From the NCBI RefSeq assembly GCF_018618415.1, contig NZ_JACSMA010000003.1, forward strand, positions 124,001 through 188,000: DNA of 64,000 bases, given 5' to 3'. Positions 33,830 through 42,369 of this stretch are shown here, one piece after another (position 1 is the stretch's first letter; each line of letters opens with the position of its first letter). This DNA is from Exiguobacterium sp. s146. Lineage in GTDB: Bacteria; Bacillota; Bacilli; Exiguobacteriales; Exiguobacteriaceae. A model generated the notes under the pieces. That model did not search any database. It saw nothing but the letters and a program-made list of their open reading frames with translations, and was not told the DNA's origin. A program made the position numbers and the translations under genes.

Positions 33830-35254
33830 TTATTCTGTAAATCCATGATCGGCAATCACTTGTTTGAACCAGTAACCCGATTTTTTGATGGTCCGTTCTT
33901 GTGTCGCCAAATCGACACCGACGAATCCGTAACGATTCTTATAGGCGTTGCTCCATGACCAGTTGTCCATGAACGTCCATAAGTGATACCCTTTCACGTT
34001 CGCGCCTTCTTCGAGCGCCCGATGCGTCCATTTCAAATGCTCCCGGATGAAATCGATTCGGTAGTCGTCCTGGACGCTACCGTCGGCGTCACGGTAACGC
34101 TCCTCTCCTTCGACGCCCATCCCGTTCTCAGAAATAAAGCAAGGGATGTTGCCGTAGTTGTCTTTCAAATTGATCAAGATGTCGTAAACACCTTTCTCAT
34201 AAATCTCCCAACCCCGGTATGGATTCATCTTGCGACCTGGCATCTCATAGAAATCGAACAGGTTCTCCGGTAAAAACGGTGCCTCAGGGTTCGGTAGTGA
34301 CGCTTTGGCCTTGACCCGACGTGGTTGATAGTAATTGATCCCGAGAAGGTCAATCGTATTCGCCCGAATGAATTCCAAGTCGCCCGGCTGCATCTTCGGC
34401 ATCGCGTCTTGTTCACGCAACACGTCGATGAGTTCTTCGGGGAACGTCCCGAGCACGGACGGATCCAAGAACGAGCGGTTGAAGATGGCGTCAGCCAAGC
34501 GTGACGCCTGTACATCAGCCGGATGTTGGCTACGCGGATACGACGGCGTCAAATTCAAGATGATGCCGATTTGACCGGTCTGTCCTTGCGCCCGGTACGC
34601 TTGAATCGCGAGCGCGCTCGATAAGATTGAATGATACGCGACTTGAACGGCACGCTTGAAATCGACGACGTTCGGATAGTGGAAGTCGTATAGGTAGCCC
34701 CCTTCGACCGGCACGATTGGTTCATTATGAGTGAACCACGTTGTCACACGGTCACCGAAAAGCTCGAAACACGTCTTGGCGAACCGGACGTAGGCGTCGA
34801 CGACGTCACGGGACTCCCAGCCTCCGCGATTTTGAAGCGCCATCGGCATGTCGAAGTGATATAAGTTGATGAACGGCTCGATGCCGTGGTCGATGAGACA
34901 ATTGATCACGTTGTTATAGAACGTGATCGCCTCTTCATTCACCTCACCGACACCTTCCGGATACAAGCGCGACCACGAAATCGAGAAACGGAACGTGTTA
35001 TGGCCGAGCTCCTTCATGAGTGCGATGTCTTGCTCGTACAAATGATAGAAGTTAGACGCCTCGGTCGCGCTGACGCCATTGAAGAATCGGTTCGGTTGTT
35101 GCATATACCAATAATCCCAAATATTTAAGCCTTTCCCACCCTCAAACGCCGCACCTTCCATTTGCGTCGCCGAGGAGGCTGTCCCCCACCAAAAATCGGT
35201 CGGGAATTGATACGTCTCTGCTGCTGATGTTTTCGTTTCTGTTGAGTTCGTCAT
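33830..35254 (-). CDS. Family GH1 6-phospho-beta-glycosidase
   Basis: 474 residues. Acid/base Glu178 (THNEP) and nucleophile Glu376 (SENGMG) are present, with FPTDFWWGTASSATQMEG at the start. NAYKNRYGFVGVDL near the end carries the Lys and Tyr that contact the 6-phosphate in phospho-glycosidases, so it should cleave disaccharide phosphates delivered by the adjacent PTS. The neighbours (mannose-6-phosphate isomerase, ROK kinases) resemble the Bacillus gmu locus, where the orthologue GmuD acts on phosphorylated beta-glucosides or mannosides. Start ATG 35254 follows AGGGAGAGAG. Confidence 0.88.
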   Translation of the reverse strand: MTNSTETKTSAAETYQFPTDFWWGTASSATQMEGAAFEGGKGLNIWDYWYMQQPNRFFNGVSATEASNFYHLYEQDIALMKELGHNTFRFSISWSRLYPEGVGEVNEEAITFYNNVINCLIDHGIEPFINLYHFDMPMALQNRGGWESRDVVDAYVRFAKTCFELFGDRVTTWFTHNEPIVPVEGGYLYDFHYPNVVDFKRAVQVAYHSILSSALAIQAYRAQGQTGQIGIILNLTPSYPRSQHPADVQASRLADAIFNRSFLDPSVLGTFPEELIDVLREQDAMPKMQPGDLEFIRANTIDLLGINYYQPRRVKAKASLPNPEAPFLPENLFDFYEMPGRKMNPYRGWEIYEKGVYDILINLKDNYGNIPCFISENGMGVEGEERYRDADGSVQDDYRIDFIREHLKWTHRALEEGANVKGYHLWTFMDNWSWSNAYKNRYGFVGVDLATQERTIKKSGYWFKQVIADHGFTE

Positions 35255-35286
35255 AAACGCTCTCTCCCTTATTCTCTATTTCTCAT

Positions 35287-36615
35287 TCACACCGCTTCGT
35301 CTTTTGGGTTAGCGGCTTCTTCCTGTTCTTTCTTCACGTTCAAACGGTCAATAAATTTAAGGAACGGGAACCACACCGCCAAGATGATTAAGAAGTTGAC
35401 GAGTTGGAGCAATCCGCCGGCGAGCGAGTTCGTCGCCATCATTCCGCTGATGAACATCGGGACGGTCCAAGGTACTGCGACCCCTGTCGGTGGCGGAACG
35501 AGCCCTGTCGACATCGCAAAGTAAGTGACTGTCACCGTGATGAGCGGTGCGACAATCCACGGAATCATGATGAGCGGGTTCATGACGATCGGCAGACCGA
35601 AAATGACCGGTTCGTTGACGTTAAAGATCCCTGGTCCGAGTGACAGTTTCCCGATTTGTTTCAACTGCTTCGATTTCAAGAACAATAAGATCGCTACGAT
35701 GACGGCAAGCGTCGAGCCCGAGCCACCAAGACCGACCGTATAGATTTCGACGAACTGTTTACTGATGATGTTCGGTACTTCTCCGGTCGCCGTGTACGCG
35801 TTCAAGTTTTCAAGTGACAACGTATTCCAAATCGGATCCATGACCGAGTTGACGATGACTTGTCCATGCAGCCCGAAGAACCAGAACAATTGGACGAAGA
35901 AGATGGCAATCAACGTTGGCACGAGACCGTTACCCAATTTAACGAGCGGCTGTTGCACGACGTTGAAGATAACATCATGTAGGTTCGTATTGAACAAGCT
36001 CGTCACACCGATGTTGAGGAGCAAGAAGACCGTGAGTGTCAACAAGGCAGGCACAAGCGCCGAGAACGACTTCGCCACCGCTGGCGGTACGCCGTCTGGC
36101 ATTTTGATCGTCCAGTTCTTTTGAACGACGAATCGATAAATCTCACCTGAGAGGAAACCGGTGATCATGGCGAGGAACATCCCTTTGGCGCCGAGACGAT
36201 CGAGCGGGAGGACGTTACCGACCGCTTCGGTCATTCCTTCGACTTCGATGAGGAACGGTGTCAACAAGAGGAACGATACGAGAGAAATCGCCCCACCGAA
36301 GACGGCTTCGACGTTGTAACTTTTCGAAAGATAATAGCCAATACCGAAAACGACGAAGATTGACATGATTCCCATCGTGGCCGACGGGGCGTTACCGAGT
36401 GACGATTTGAACGCGTTCAACGTCCCTTCCGACATGAACTTGTCTAAGAACGGCAAGTTGGCAATGACGACGACGATTGAACCGAACATCGTGATCGGGA
36501 ACGCGAGCATGAACGCATCCCGTAAGACTTGCAAATACCGACTGTTGTTCAAGTAAGTCGCCATCGGCATGAGCAACTTGCTGATCAATAAGAACATTTT
36601 GTTGTCCTGTGACAT
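35287..36615 (-). CDS. PTS EIIC, lactose/cellobiose family
   Basis: 442 residues, about ten membrane segments. FWFFGLHGQVIVNSVMDPIW, VGLGGSGSTLAVIV and GPGIFNVNEPVIFGLPIV are the sugar-binding signatures of the CelB/LicC/GmuC permeases. It imports and, with EIIA and EIIB, phosphorylates beta-linked disaccharides. The ATG at 36615 is chosen because AAGGGTG lies 6-8 bases upstream. Five bases separate it from the EIIA stop. Confidence 0.9.
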   Translation of the reverse strand: MSQDNKMFLLISKLLMPMATYLNNSRYLQVLRDAFMLAFPITMFGSIVVVIANLPFLDKFMSEGTLNAFKSSLGNAPSATMGIMSIFVVFGIGYYLSKSYNVEAVFGGAISLVSFLLLTPFLIEVEGMTEAVGNVLPLDRLGAKGMFLAMITGFLSGEIYRFVVQKNWTIKMPDGVPPAVAKSFSALVPALLTLTVFLLLNIGVTSLFNTNLHDVIFNVVQQPLVKLGNGLVPTLIAIFFVQLFWFFGLHGQVIVNSVMDPIWNTLSLENLNAYTATGEVPNIISKQFVEIYTVGLGGSGSTLAVIVAILLFLKSKQLKQIGKLSLGPGIFNVNEPVIFGLPIVMNPLIMIPWIVAPLITVTVTYFAMSTGLVPPPTGVAVPWTVPMFISGMMATNSLAGGLLQLVNFLIILAVWFPFLKFIDRLNVKKEQEEAANPKDEAV

Positions 36616-36620
36616 AGGAT

Positions 36621-36965
36621 TCACCCTTCTTGATTAGGATTTACAATCTTTTGCTCCATCATCTCGATCAGGCCAGCCGTCAAATCTAACATCGTCTGGG
36701 TCGACATGAGATGGTCTTCGGCGTGGAGGAGCAATAGTGACATGTCCGTCTTCTCCCCGTTCGCCTCTTTTTGAATTTGACCGAAGTGCGTCTGATGCGC
36801 TTCTTTCAACTGTTCACGTGCGGTCGCCAGTTTCGCTTCGAACGCTTCATATGAACCGGTCTTATACGTTTGAATCGCTTCTTGAACCGTGCTCCGTGCG
36901 TTTCCGCTATGCAGAATCATCATGAACGCCATCTGTTCCAACGTTAACTCTTCTGTTCCTTCCAT
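36621..36965 (-). CDS. PTS EIIA, lactose/cellobiose family
   Basis: 114 residues, an all-helical trimeric domain. LLLLHAEDHLMSTQTM holds the phosphorylation site (His81) and the nearby His85. It takes phosphate from HPr and passes it to EIIB. ATG 36965 follows GGGGTGA in the end of the EIIB gene; the genes are four bases apart. Confidence 0.92.
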   Translation of the reverse strand: MEGTEELTLEQMAFMMILHSGNARSTVQEAIQTYKTGSYEAFEAKLATAREQLKEAHQTHFGQIQKEANGEKTDMSLLLLHAEDHLMSTQTMLDLTAGLIEMMEQKIVNPNQEG

Positions 36966-36969
36966 GACT

Positions 36970-37266
36970 TCACCCCATCAATTTGATTGCTTGCTCATAC
37001 GCCGCTTTTCCATTCGCCGTTCCGTAGGCCATCATATCGATGACTTCGACCGGCTTCGATGTTTGCGCTTTCAATTTATCGAGCAAAAAGCGCATTTGCG
37101 GTCCGATGAGGATGACATCCGCTTCTTCCATCTCTTTTACGACCTGGTCTTGACCGACTGCCCAAATTTTCGCTTCGTCCCCGATTGACGCCGCGTGCTG
37201 TTGCATTTTCGTAACGAGCAGACTCGTCGACATACCTGAACTACAAGCAAGTAATACCTTCTTCAT
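36970..37266 (-). CDS. PTS EIIB, lactose/cellobiose family
   Basis: 98 residues. MKKVLLACSSGMSTSLLV contains the phosphorylated Cys8; VILIGPQMRFLLDKLK and DMMAYGTANGK complete the fold. It carries phosphate from EIIA to the imported sugar. First gene of an EIIB-EIIA-EIIC-glycosidase operon, the order of Bacillus gmuBACD. ATG 37266 follows AAAGGAG at 9 bases; a TTG at 37272 is too close to that site. A perfect cre site and a GntR-type operator lie upstream. Confidence 0.92.
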   Translation of the reverse strand: MKKVLLACSSGMSTSLLVTKMQQHAASIGDEAKIWAVGQDQVVKEMEEADVILIGPQMRFLLDKLKAQTSKPVEVIDMMAYGTANGKAAYEQAIKLMG

Positions 37267-37284
37267 GTTCAAACACTCCTTTTT

Positions 37285-37298
37285 TGAAATCGTTTACA
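37285..37298 (-). promoter_or_regulatory. cre site (CcpA) at the gmu-like PTS operon
   Basis: TGAAATCGTTTACA matches TGNAANCGNTNNCA at every fixed position. It lies around the predicted transcription start. Confidence 0.8.
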
Positions 37299-37304
37299 AC
37301 TTTT

Positions 37305-37335
37305 ATTATACACATGATTAATTTCATGTCTATAC
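37305..37335 (-). promoter_or_regulatory. PTS operon promoter with GntR-type operator
   Basis: Minus-strand TAGACA (37332-37327), 16 bases, TATAAT (37310-37305). ATGTCTATAC (37326-37335, plus strand) covers the -35 and is shared with the GntR gene promoter. Confidence 0.65.
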
Positions 37336-37407
37336 TTGATTTAAAGTTTGTTTAGTTTTTAAATTTGAAAGTGTATATGATAATAAATGAGAGTGAGGGA
37401 ATTGACG

Positions 37408-39192
37408 ATGAAGATTATCCCGTTACAGCCGCATTATCAATATCGCCTGTGGGGAGGCGACCGCTTGAAGCGTTTTGGTTTTAGGTTTAATGATGTGTCG
37501 ATTGGTGAGGCATGGACCGCTTCGGCGTTGCCACAAGGCAGTTCCGTCGTGTCTGCCGGACCTTATGCAGGGACGCCATTAGGTGAACTGTACGACACGC
37601 ATCGTGAACTATTCGGTATCGATGCCTCGGTGTTTCCTTTGTTAATCAAGTGGATTGATCCAAACGATGATTTATCGATTCAAGTCCATCCTGATGACGA
37701 GTTGGCACATTCGCTCGAGCAGCAACCCTATGGAAAGAATGAATGTTGGTACATCCTCGAGGCACCGGAAGATGGGGAAATTATCTACGGGCATACATTC
37801 GAATCGAAGGAAGCGTTACAACAAACGCTTGAATCCGGTGATGTGATGACTGGCTTGATTCGAAGACCTGTCAGTCGAGGTGATTTTTTATACGTGCCGG
37901 CTGGGACGGTCCACGCTTTGACGAAAGACGTATCCGTTCTTGAAATCCAACAAAGTTCGGATACGACGTACCGGCTTTATGACTATGGCCGTACCGAACC
38001 CTCAACCGGTGAGATGCGTGACCTTCACGTCAACCAAGGGACAAGCGCCGCATTCGCACCTCATCTCGATTATTCGGAACCGGTCCTGCAACTGGACCAT
38101 TTCCGGACACGGTTGACACGTAACCCATACTTCTTCGTTGAAAAATGGAAAATCGAACGCGAAGAATCTGTCTCGACGGACACGTTCCGTCTACTCTCGG
38201 TCATCGAAGGGATACTTGAGATTGACGGGTCGTCCTTCGGTATGGGTGCCACGTTATTGCTACCGGCAAACCAGTCATTTCATTTGAGCGGAACGGCCGT
38301 TTGTCTCGTCACCGGCGTCTCCTCTCCAACAAAACAAAAAGCCCGTATTGGCATCGATTTGGGCGGCACGAACACGCGCATCGCGGTCGTATCGACAGAC
38401 GGACGGGTTGAAAAGCAATATAAATTGAAGACGCAACCTGATCTAGAGCTCGCTACCTTGTTGAACCAAATCGCCCTGGCCGTCGAACGGTTCGGACTCG
38501 AATATGACCTCACACATGTCGGCATCGTGGCCCCTGGCCCACTCGACCTAAAACGAGGCGCGTTCCTGACGCCACCGAATCTCCCGAACTGGCATCATCA
38601 AGCCATCGTGGAGCCGTTGCGCACACTCCTCCGTCTACCGGTCACGTTAGAGAATGACGCCAATGCAGCAGCACTCGCCGAAGCAAAATTCGGAGCCGGT
38701 CGCCACGTCGATTCCGTCTTTTACGTCACAGTCAGCACAGGCATCGGGGGCGGGTTTGTGCATAAGCAAAACTTGATTAGCGGGGCTCACGGCAGCGCCG
38801 GAGAAGTCGGCAATATGATTATTCGAAAGGACGGACCGACTCACCCGACACTGAATGTCGGGGCACTCGAGACACATGCGAGTGGGACGGCACTGCAGAA
38901 GCGGGCCCAGCATAAAGGAATGACCGACTCGATGACACTCTTAAGCGATGAGACAGAACGCAATACGTTCGTCGACGACTTGGCAACGGGGCTCGCCAAT
39001 ATCATTCATACGGTCGATCCGGACGTCATCGTTCTTGGGGGAGGCGTGACGGCTTCGGCTCCGTTATACTGGAATCAGTTACAAGACGCGGTCGCGATGC
39101 GCGTATACCCTCATTTGAGAGGCGCGACCCCCCTCGTCCTGCAACAACTGTATGGCGACGCTGGCGTCATCGGGGCCGCGTTCTTGGCATAA
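37408..39192 (+). CDS. Fused mannose-6-phosphate isomerase and ROK sugar kinase
   Basis: 594 residues made of two enzymes. Residues 1 to about 308 are a type I mannose-6-phosphate isomerase (start FQPHYQYRLWGG-like PLQPHYQYRLWGG), with zinc ligands His94 (QVHPDD), Glu112 (NECWYIL) and His169 (PAGTVHAL). From residue 313 a complete ROK kinase follows (IGIDLGGTNTR ATP loop, ENDANAAALAEA with the catalytic Asp, VSTGIGGG). The ROK zinc motif (CxCGxxGC) is absent; LNVGALETHASG stands in its place. In Bacillus gmuE (kinase) and gmuF (isomerase) are separate neighbours, so this is a natural fusion converting mannose or fructose to fructose-6-phosphate. One continuous frame; ATG 37408 follows GTGAGGGA. 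Confidence 0.92.
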   Translation: MKIIPLQPHYQYRLWGGDRLKRFGFRFNDVSIGEAWTASALPQGSSVVSAGPYAGTPLGELYDTHRELFGIDASVFPLLIKWIDPNDDLSIQVHPDDELAHSLEQQPYGKNECWYILEAPEDGEIIYGHTFESKEALQQTLESGDVMTGLIRRPVSRGDFLYVPAGTVHALTKDVSVLEIQQSSDTTYRLYDYGRTEPSTGEMRDLHVNQGTSAAFAPHLDYSEPVLQLDHFRTRLTRNPYFFVEKWKIEREESVSTDTFRLLSVIEGILEIDGSSFGMGATLLLPANQSFHLSGTAVCLVTGVSSPTKQKARIGIDLGGTNTRIAVVSTDGRVEKQYKLKTQPDLELATLLNQIALAVERFGLEYDLTHVGIVAPGPLDLKRGAFLTPPNLPNWHHQAIVEPLRTLLRLPVTLENDANAAALAEAKFGAGRHVDSVFYVTVSTGIGGGFVHKQNLISGAHGSAGEVGNMIIRKDGPTHPTLNVGALETHASGTALQKRAQHKGMTDSMTLLSDETERNTFVDDLATGLANIIHTVDPDVIVLGGGVTASAPLYWNQLQDAVAMRVYPHLRGATPLVLQQLYGDAGVIGAAFLA

Positions 39193-39208
39193 GGAGCGGA
39201 AAGAAAAC

Positions 39209-40081
39209 ATGCAACATTATTTAGCCATCGATATTGGTGGAACCAGTATCAAATACGGAGTCGTCCAAGCCGACGGCAACCTCTTGTCGAACAAACACGT
39301 CCCAACCCCAACGACGTGGGACGACTTGCTTGATCAAGTCGATGCAATTTTTAACGAAGCTACCGCCGAGGCCCCACTCGACGGTATCGCCTTCAGCGCA
39401 CCTGGCTCCGTCGACTCGACGACCGGTGTGATTCACGGCATCAGCGCATTGCCGTATATCCATAATCGTCCGTTTTTACAAGCGTTCGAAGACCGTTATG
39501 ACTTACCGGTCACCGTCTTGAACGATGCCAATGCGGCAGCACTCGCAGAAGGATGGAACGGTGCGGCCGCATCCGTGAAACGCTACGCGACCGTAGTCAT
39601 CGGAACCGGCATCGGCGGTGCGTTCATCGACTCGAACGTCCTCATGGTCGGGTCGCATTTCCACGGCGGTGAGTACGGGTACTGGATTTTGGACCCGAAC
39701 TTGCCACATCCCGATGGAACATGGAGCGCCATCGGTTCGACGGCCATTCTCGTCAAACGGTGCAGCGAACAGCTCGGTCGTCCGCTCACTGGAAAAGATG
39801 TGTTCGCACTTCAAACCGATCCGGTCATCCAAACAGAATTAGAACGCTTCTATCGCTGGAACGCGATCGGCATATATAATCTCCAATTCGGACTCGACCC
39901 GGAGCTGATTTTAATCGGTGGCGGTATCAGTCGCCGTCCTGAAGTCCGAGACAGTATCAAGCGACACTTGGATGCGCTCTGTGACGCGTTCGGAACGTTC
40001 CACATCGATCTCGAAACGTGTGCCCACTTCAACGAGGCCAACTTGATTGGCGCCGCACGGTTTCACATGTTAGCGCAGTAA
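39209..40081 (+). CDS. ROK-family sugar kinase
   Basis: 290 residues. LAIDIGGTSIKYGVV is the ATP loop and LNDANAAALAEGW holds the catalytic Asp; VIGTGIGGAFI follows. As in BglK-type beta-glucoside kinases, the zinc motif of glucokinases is missing (HFHGGEYGYWILD and no cysteine cluster). It probably phosphorylates glucose, mannose or a beta-glucoside. It begins 16 bases after the fused gene behind AAGGAGCGGAAAG, in the same operon, and ends at a strong bidirectional terminator. Confidence 0.85.
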   Translation: MQHYLAIDIGGTSIKYGVVQADGNLLSNKHVPTPTTWDDLLDQVDAIFNEATAEAPLDGIAFSAPGSVDSTTGVIHGISALPYIHNRPFLQAFEDRYDLPVTVLNDANAAALAEGWNGAAASVKRYATVVIGTGIGGAFIDSNVLMVGSHFHGGEYGYWILDPNLPHPDGTWSAIGSTAILVKRCSEQLGRPLTGKDVFALQTDPVIQTELERFYRWNAIGIYNLQFGLDPELILIGGGISRRPEVRDSIKRHLDALCDAFGTFHIDLETCAHFNEANLIGAARFHMLAQ

Positions 40082-40123
40082 AAAAAGGGTTTCCACCACG
40101 TGTCTGTGGTGGAAACCCTTTTA
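40079..40123. terminator. Bidirectional terminator, ROK kinase / 164-residue protein
   Basis: 17 bp perfect stem (AAAAGGGTTTCCACCAC with its complement) and a 6-base loop. Both stop codons, TAA at 40079 and TTA at 40121, belong to the element. Confidence 0.92.
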
Positions 40124-40615
40124 ATTTGCGAGGCGGTCTTCATGGAGGTGATGATACACCTCGTCCCGAATCGCTGCGAGCGTACGGTCATGGACAATCA
40201 TATGCTCCCGAATCGTCCGGTTGACGCGCACATTAATCTTGCCGGCCTCCAAATGTCGATCCAACACAGGAAGGCTGAAGTCGTCAATCGGCAAATAGGC
40301 AATCGGAATCACGATCGATCCCGATTTCACGGAGACTTGCACCCCGTTCACTTCAGGAAAGAAATAAGATTCATAATACGGTTCGACGATCAGTTCGTCT
40401 TGCACCGCATCCCGAACTTCCGGAATCGTCGTCGGCAACGCGATGAAATACACCATTTGATCGAACGAGAACGAGACATCTTTCAATGAGACACCGAGCG
40501 TCGCGGCGTGGCGTTTTGCCAGGTTGCCTGTCACGAATCGATAACACGGCTGACTCGTCAATAAAATGGACCCGATAAAGGCGACGGTCATCATCATGAC
40601 ACTGAATTCAGTCAT
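40121..40615 (-). CDS. Unrecognised membrane-anchored protein coupled to a diguanylate cyclase
   Basis: 164 residues. One N-terminal hydrophobic segment (FSVMMMTVAFIGSILLTS, about 4-21), then a soluble domain of alternating strands with FPEVNGVQVSVKSGSIVIPIAYLP and a C-terminal helix. I do not recognise a family. The start overlaps the diguanylate cyclase stop by four bases (ATGA) with AAGGGGTG upstream, so it is translated with it and may act in the same membrane signalling unit. Confidence 0.75.
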   Translation of the reverse strand: MTEFSVMMMTVAFIGSILLTSQPCYRFVTGNLAKRHAATLGVSLKDVSFSFDQMVYFIALPTTIPEVRDAVQDELIVEPYYESYFFPEVNGVQVSVKSGSIVIPIAYLPIDDFSLPVLDRHLEAGKINVRVNRTIREHMIVHDRTLAAIRDEVYHHLHEDRLAN

Positions 40616-42129
40616 AGCGACACCCCTTCCCAACGACAGACTTGGTTTTTCCCTTTCGATTTGGCTATGTAGAGCGCTTGATCGGCGCATTCAATCAACT
40701 GTTCAAGCGACTGTTCATGCAGGGTATGCTTTGAAGCGACGCCGAAGCTAAGCGTCAACTGCCCACCCGGCTGCCGATCTCCGTTCAAAAAGTTCGTCTT
40801 AAGCACGGCGGTCCGGATCGTCTCCGCCACCTGTGCCGCCTCGACCTCGTCATACTGCGGCAATAGCACGACAAACTCTTCGCCCCCGAATCGATACGCC
40901 ATCTGTTCATCGGGAACGCTTCGTCGGATGACGCTCGCGAGACGCGTCAACAGCTCGTTTCCGGCCAAGTGCCCGTTCGTGTCGTTGAAATGTTTGAAAT
41001 GGTCGATATCCATGACAATCAGTGACAGCTCGTCCGTCTCGCACTCCCGGAACAAGACATCCAAGTCTTGCTCGAACGAGCGGTGGTTTTTAAGACGGGT
41101 CAAACCGTCACGAAGCGCCAACGTCTCGATGCGTTGATACAGCATCGTTTGATGGAGCGCGAGCGAGGCTTGCTCCGCAATCGGGCGGACACTGTCAATC
41201 TTTTGAGGGGTGATCGGCTTTTTATTGACGACGTTATCGATGACAAGGAGTCCGTAAGGGATTCCTTGATGGTGAAGCGGGAAAATCGTGCACTCATCCA
41301 TTTGTAAATCAGTATGTAGCATCTGCAACACCGGGTCGTCGGTGATGCTCGCATAAACGTGGAGCGGTCGTCCCGAATCGAGCGTCTGTTTGAACAGATG
41401 GTTGCCATGAAACGGAATCGTCATCTTCCGAATCCGTTCGTTCAACTGTTCATCGTGTGTCGAGTCCGTCTCCTTCTCATCAATCAGCCCTTGCAGGTCA
41501 TAATGCTGTCGCGTGATTTCTTCCCAAATTTGAAACCCATCTTCCGGATTCATCGGTCCCGTTCCCATGACGCCGTAAATGCTATCTTTTTCCAAATCCG
41601 CAAAAAAGATAATCGACCGGTTAAAGCCGAGCCCATGCCCCGCCGTCACCGACGTCAAAATCGTTTGCAACAACCGATCCGGATCGAGCGTGTCCTGCAT
41701 CGTAAAGCTGACTTCCCGAAACACGTTCAATTGACGAGAGCTCGCTGTCAGCATCCGGAGCCGTGCCGACCGTTCACGCTTCAACTGTTTGACGTAGCCG
41801 AAGAGCAACGCCGCGCCTAGCCCGAAAAAGATATAACTGAGTAATAGCGGGAACGATAACGTCCCCGACTGACTGTATACCAAGAGCCAACCGACCAAAA
41901 TGGCCGTAATCATGCCTTTCCAATGAAAGCAGACGAGTCCCGTCATAATCAATAACAGGACGGACCAATGGAGATCATAAAAGTCGAACAACACCCCGTG
42001 CCACATCACGACGAGACTGCTCGTCCCGGCCAGTAGCCAGCGATTCAGGGCGGGGGTCGTCATCAACCGGAGGATGTTGAGGATGATGGTGATTAGGACG
42101 ATGCCGCCAATCAATAAGCCATAAACCAT
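40612..42129 (-). CDS. Membrane-bound diguanylate cyclase with GAF and GGDEF domains
   Basis: 505 residues. Five to six N-terminal membrane segments (1 to about 125), a coiled linker, a GAF-type sensor (about 165-320) and a GGDEF domain with the active-site motif GGEEF (YRFGGEEFVVLLP), plus IVMDIDHFKHFNDTNGHLAGN. It should make cyclic di-GMP. The inhibitory RxxD site is not present at the usual place five residues before GGEEF (PDEQ instead), so product inhibition there is not expected. ATG 42129 has GAGGGG at 7 bases. A TATAAT-type -10 lies at 42172-42167 on the minus strand. Confidence 0.88.
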   Translation of the reverse strand: MVYGLLIGGIVLITIILNILRLMTTPALNRWLLAGTSSLVVMWHGVLFDFYDLHWSVLLLIMTGLVCFHWKGMITAILVGWLLVYSQSGTLSFPLLLSYIFFGLGAALLFGYVKQLKRERSARLRMLTASSRQLNVFREVSFTMQDTLDPDRLLQTILTSVTAGHGLGFNRSIIFFADLEKDSIYGVMGTGPMNPEDGFQIWEEITRQHYDLQGLIDEKETDSTHDEQLNERIRKMTIPFHGNHLFKQTLDSGRPLHVYASITDDPVLQMLHTDLQMDECTIFPLHHQGIPYGLLVIDNVVNKKPITPQKIDSVRPIAEQASLALHQTMLYQRIETLALRDGLTRLKNHRSFEQDLDVLFRECETDELSLIVMDIDHFKHFNDTNGHLAGNELLTRLASVIRRSVPDEQMAYRFGGEEFVVLLPQYDEVEAAQVAETIRTAVLKTNFLNGDRQPGGQLTLSFGVASKHTLHEQSLEQLIECADQALYIAKSKGKNQVCRWEGVSL

Positions 42130-42264
42130 GGTTACCCCTCGTTTCATCAAGTCATCTATACAGTTGATTATAAATCGAATCCTCGAAGGCGAGACCGAAT
42201 TCGCCCAATCACTGACCAAACTTTTAAGTTCCTTGAAGTATTTTCCATAAGATGTCGAACGTCT

Positions 42265-42324
42265 TTACTCTACCTCGCGTATGAGTGATTTCACATAATC
42301 CTTTCGTTTACTTTAGTAGAGTAA
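42265..42324. repeat. Inverted repeat upstream of the 144-residue gene
   Basis: TTACTCTAC (42265-42273) and GTAGAGTAA (42316-42324), perfect 9 bp arms 42 bases apart. The rest of the 240-base gap shows nothing I can name. Confidence 0.35.
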
Positions 42325-42369
42325 CGTGGAATGATGGAAGTAACTAACCCATTTAAGCGAGGTGGAAGC

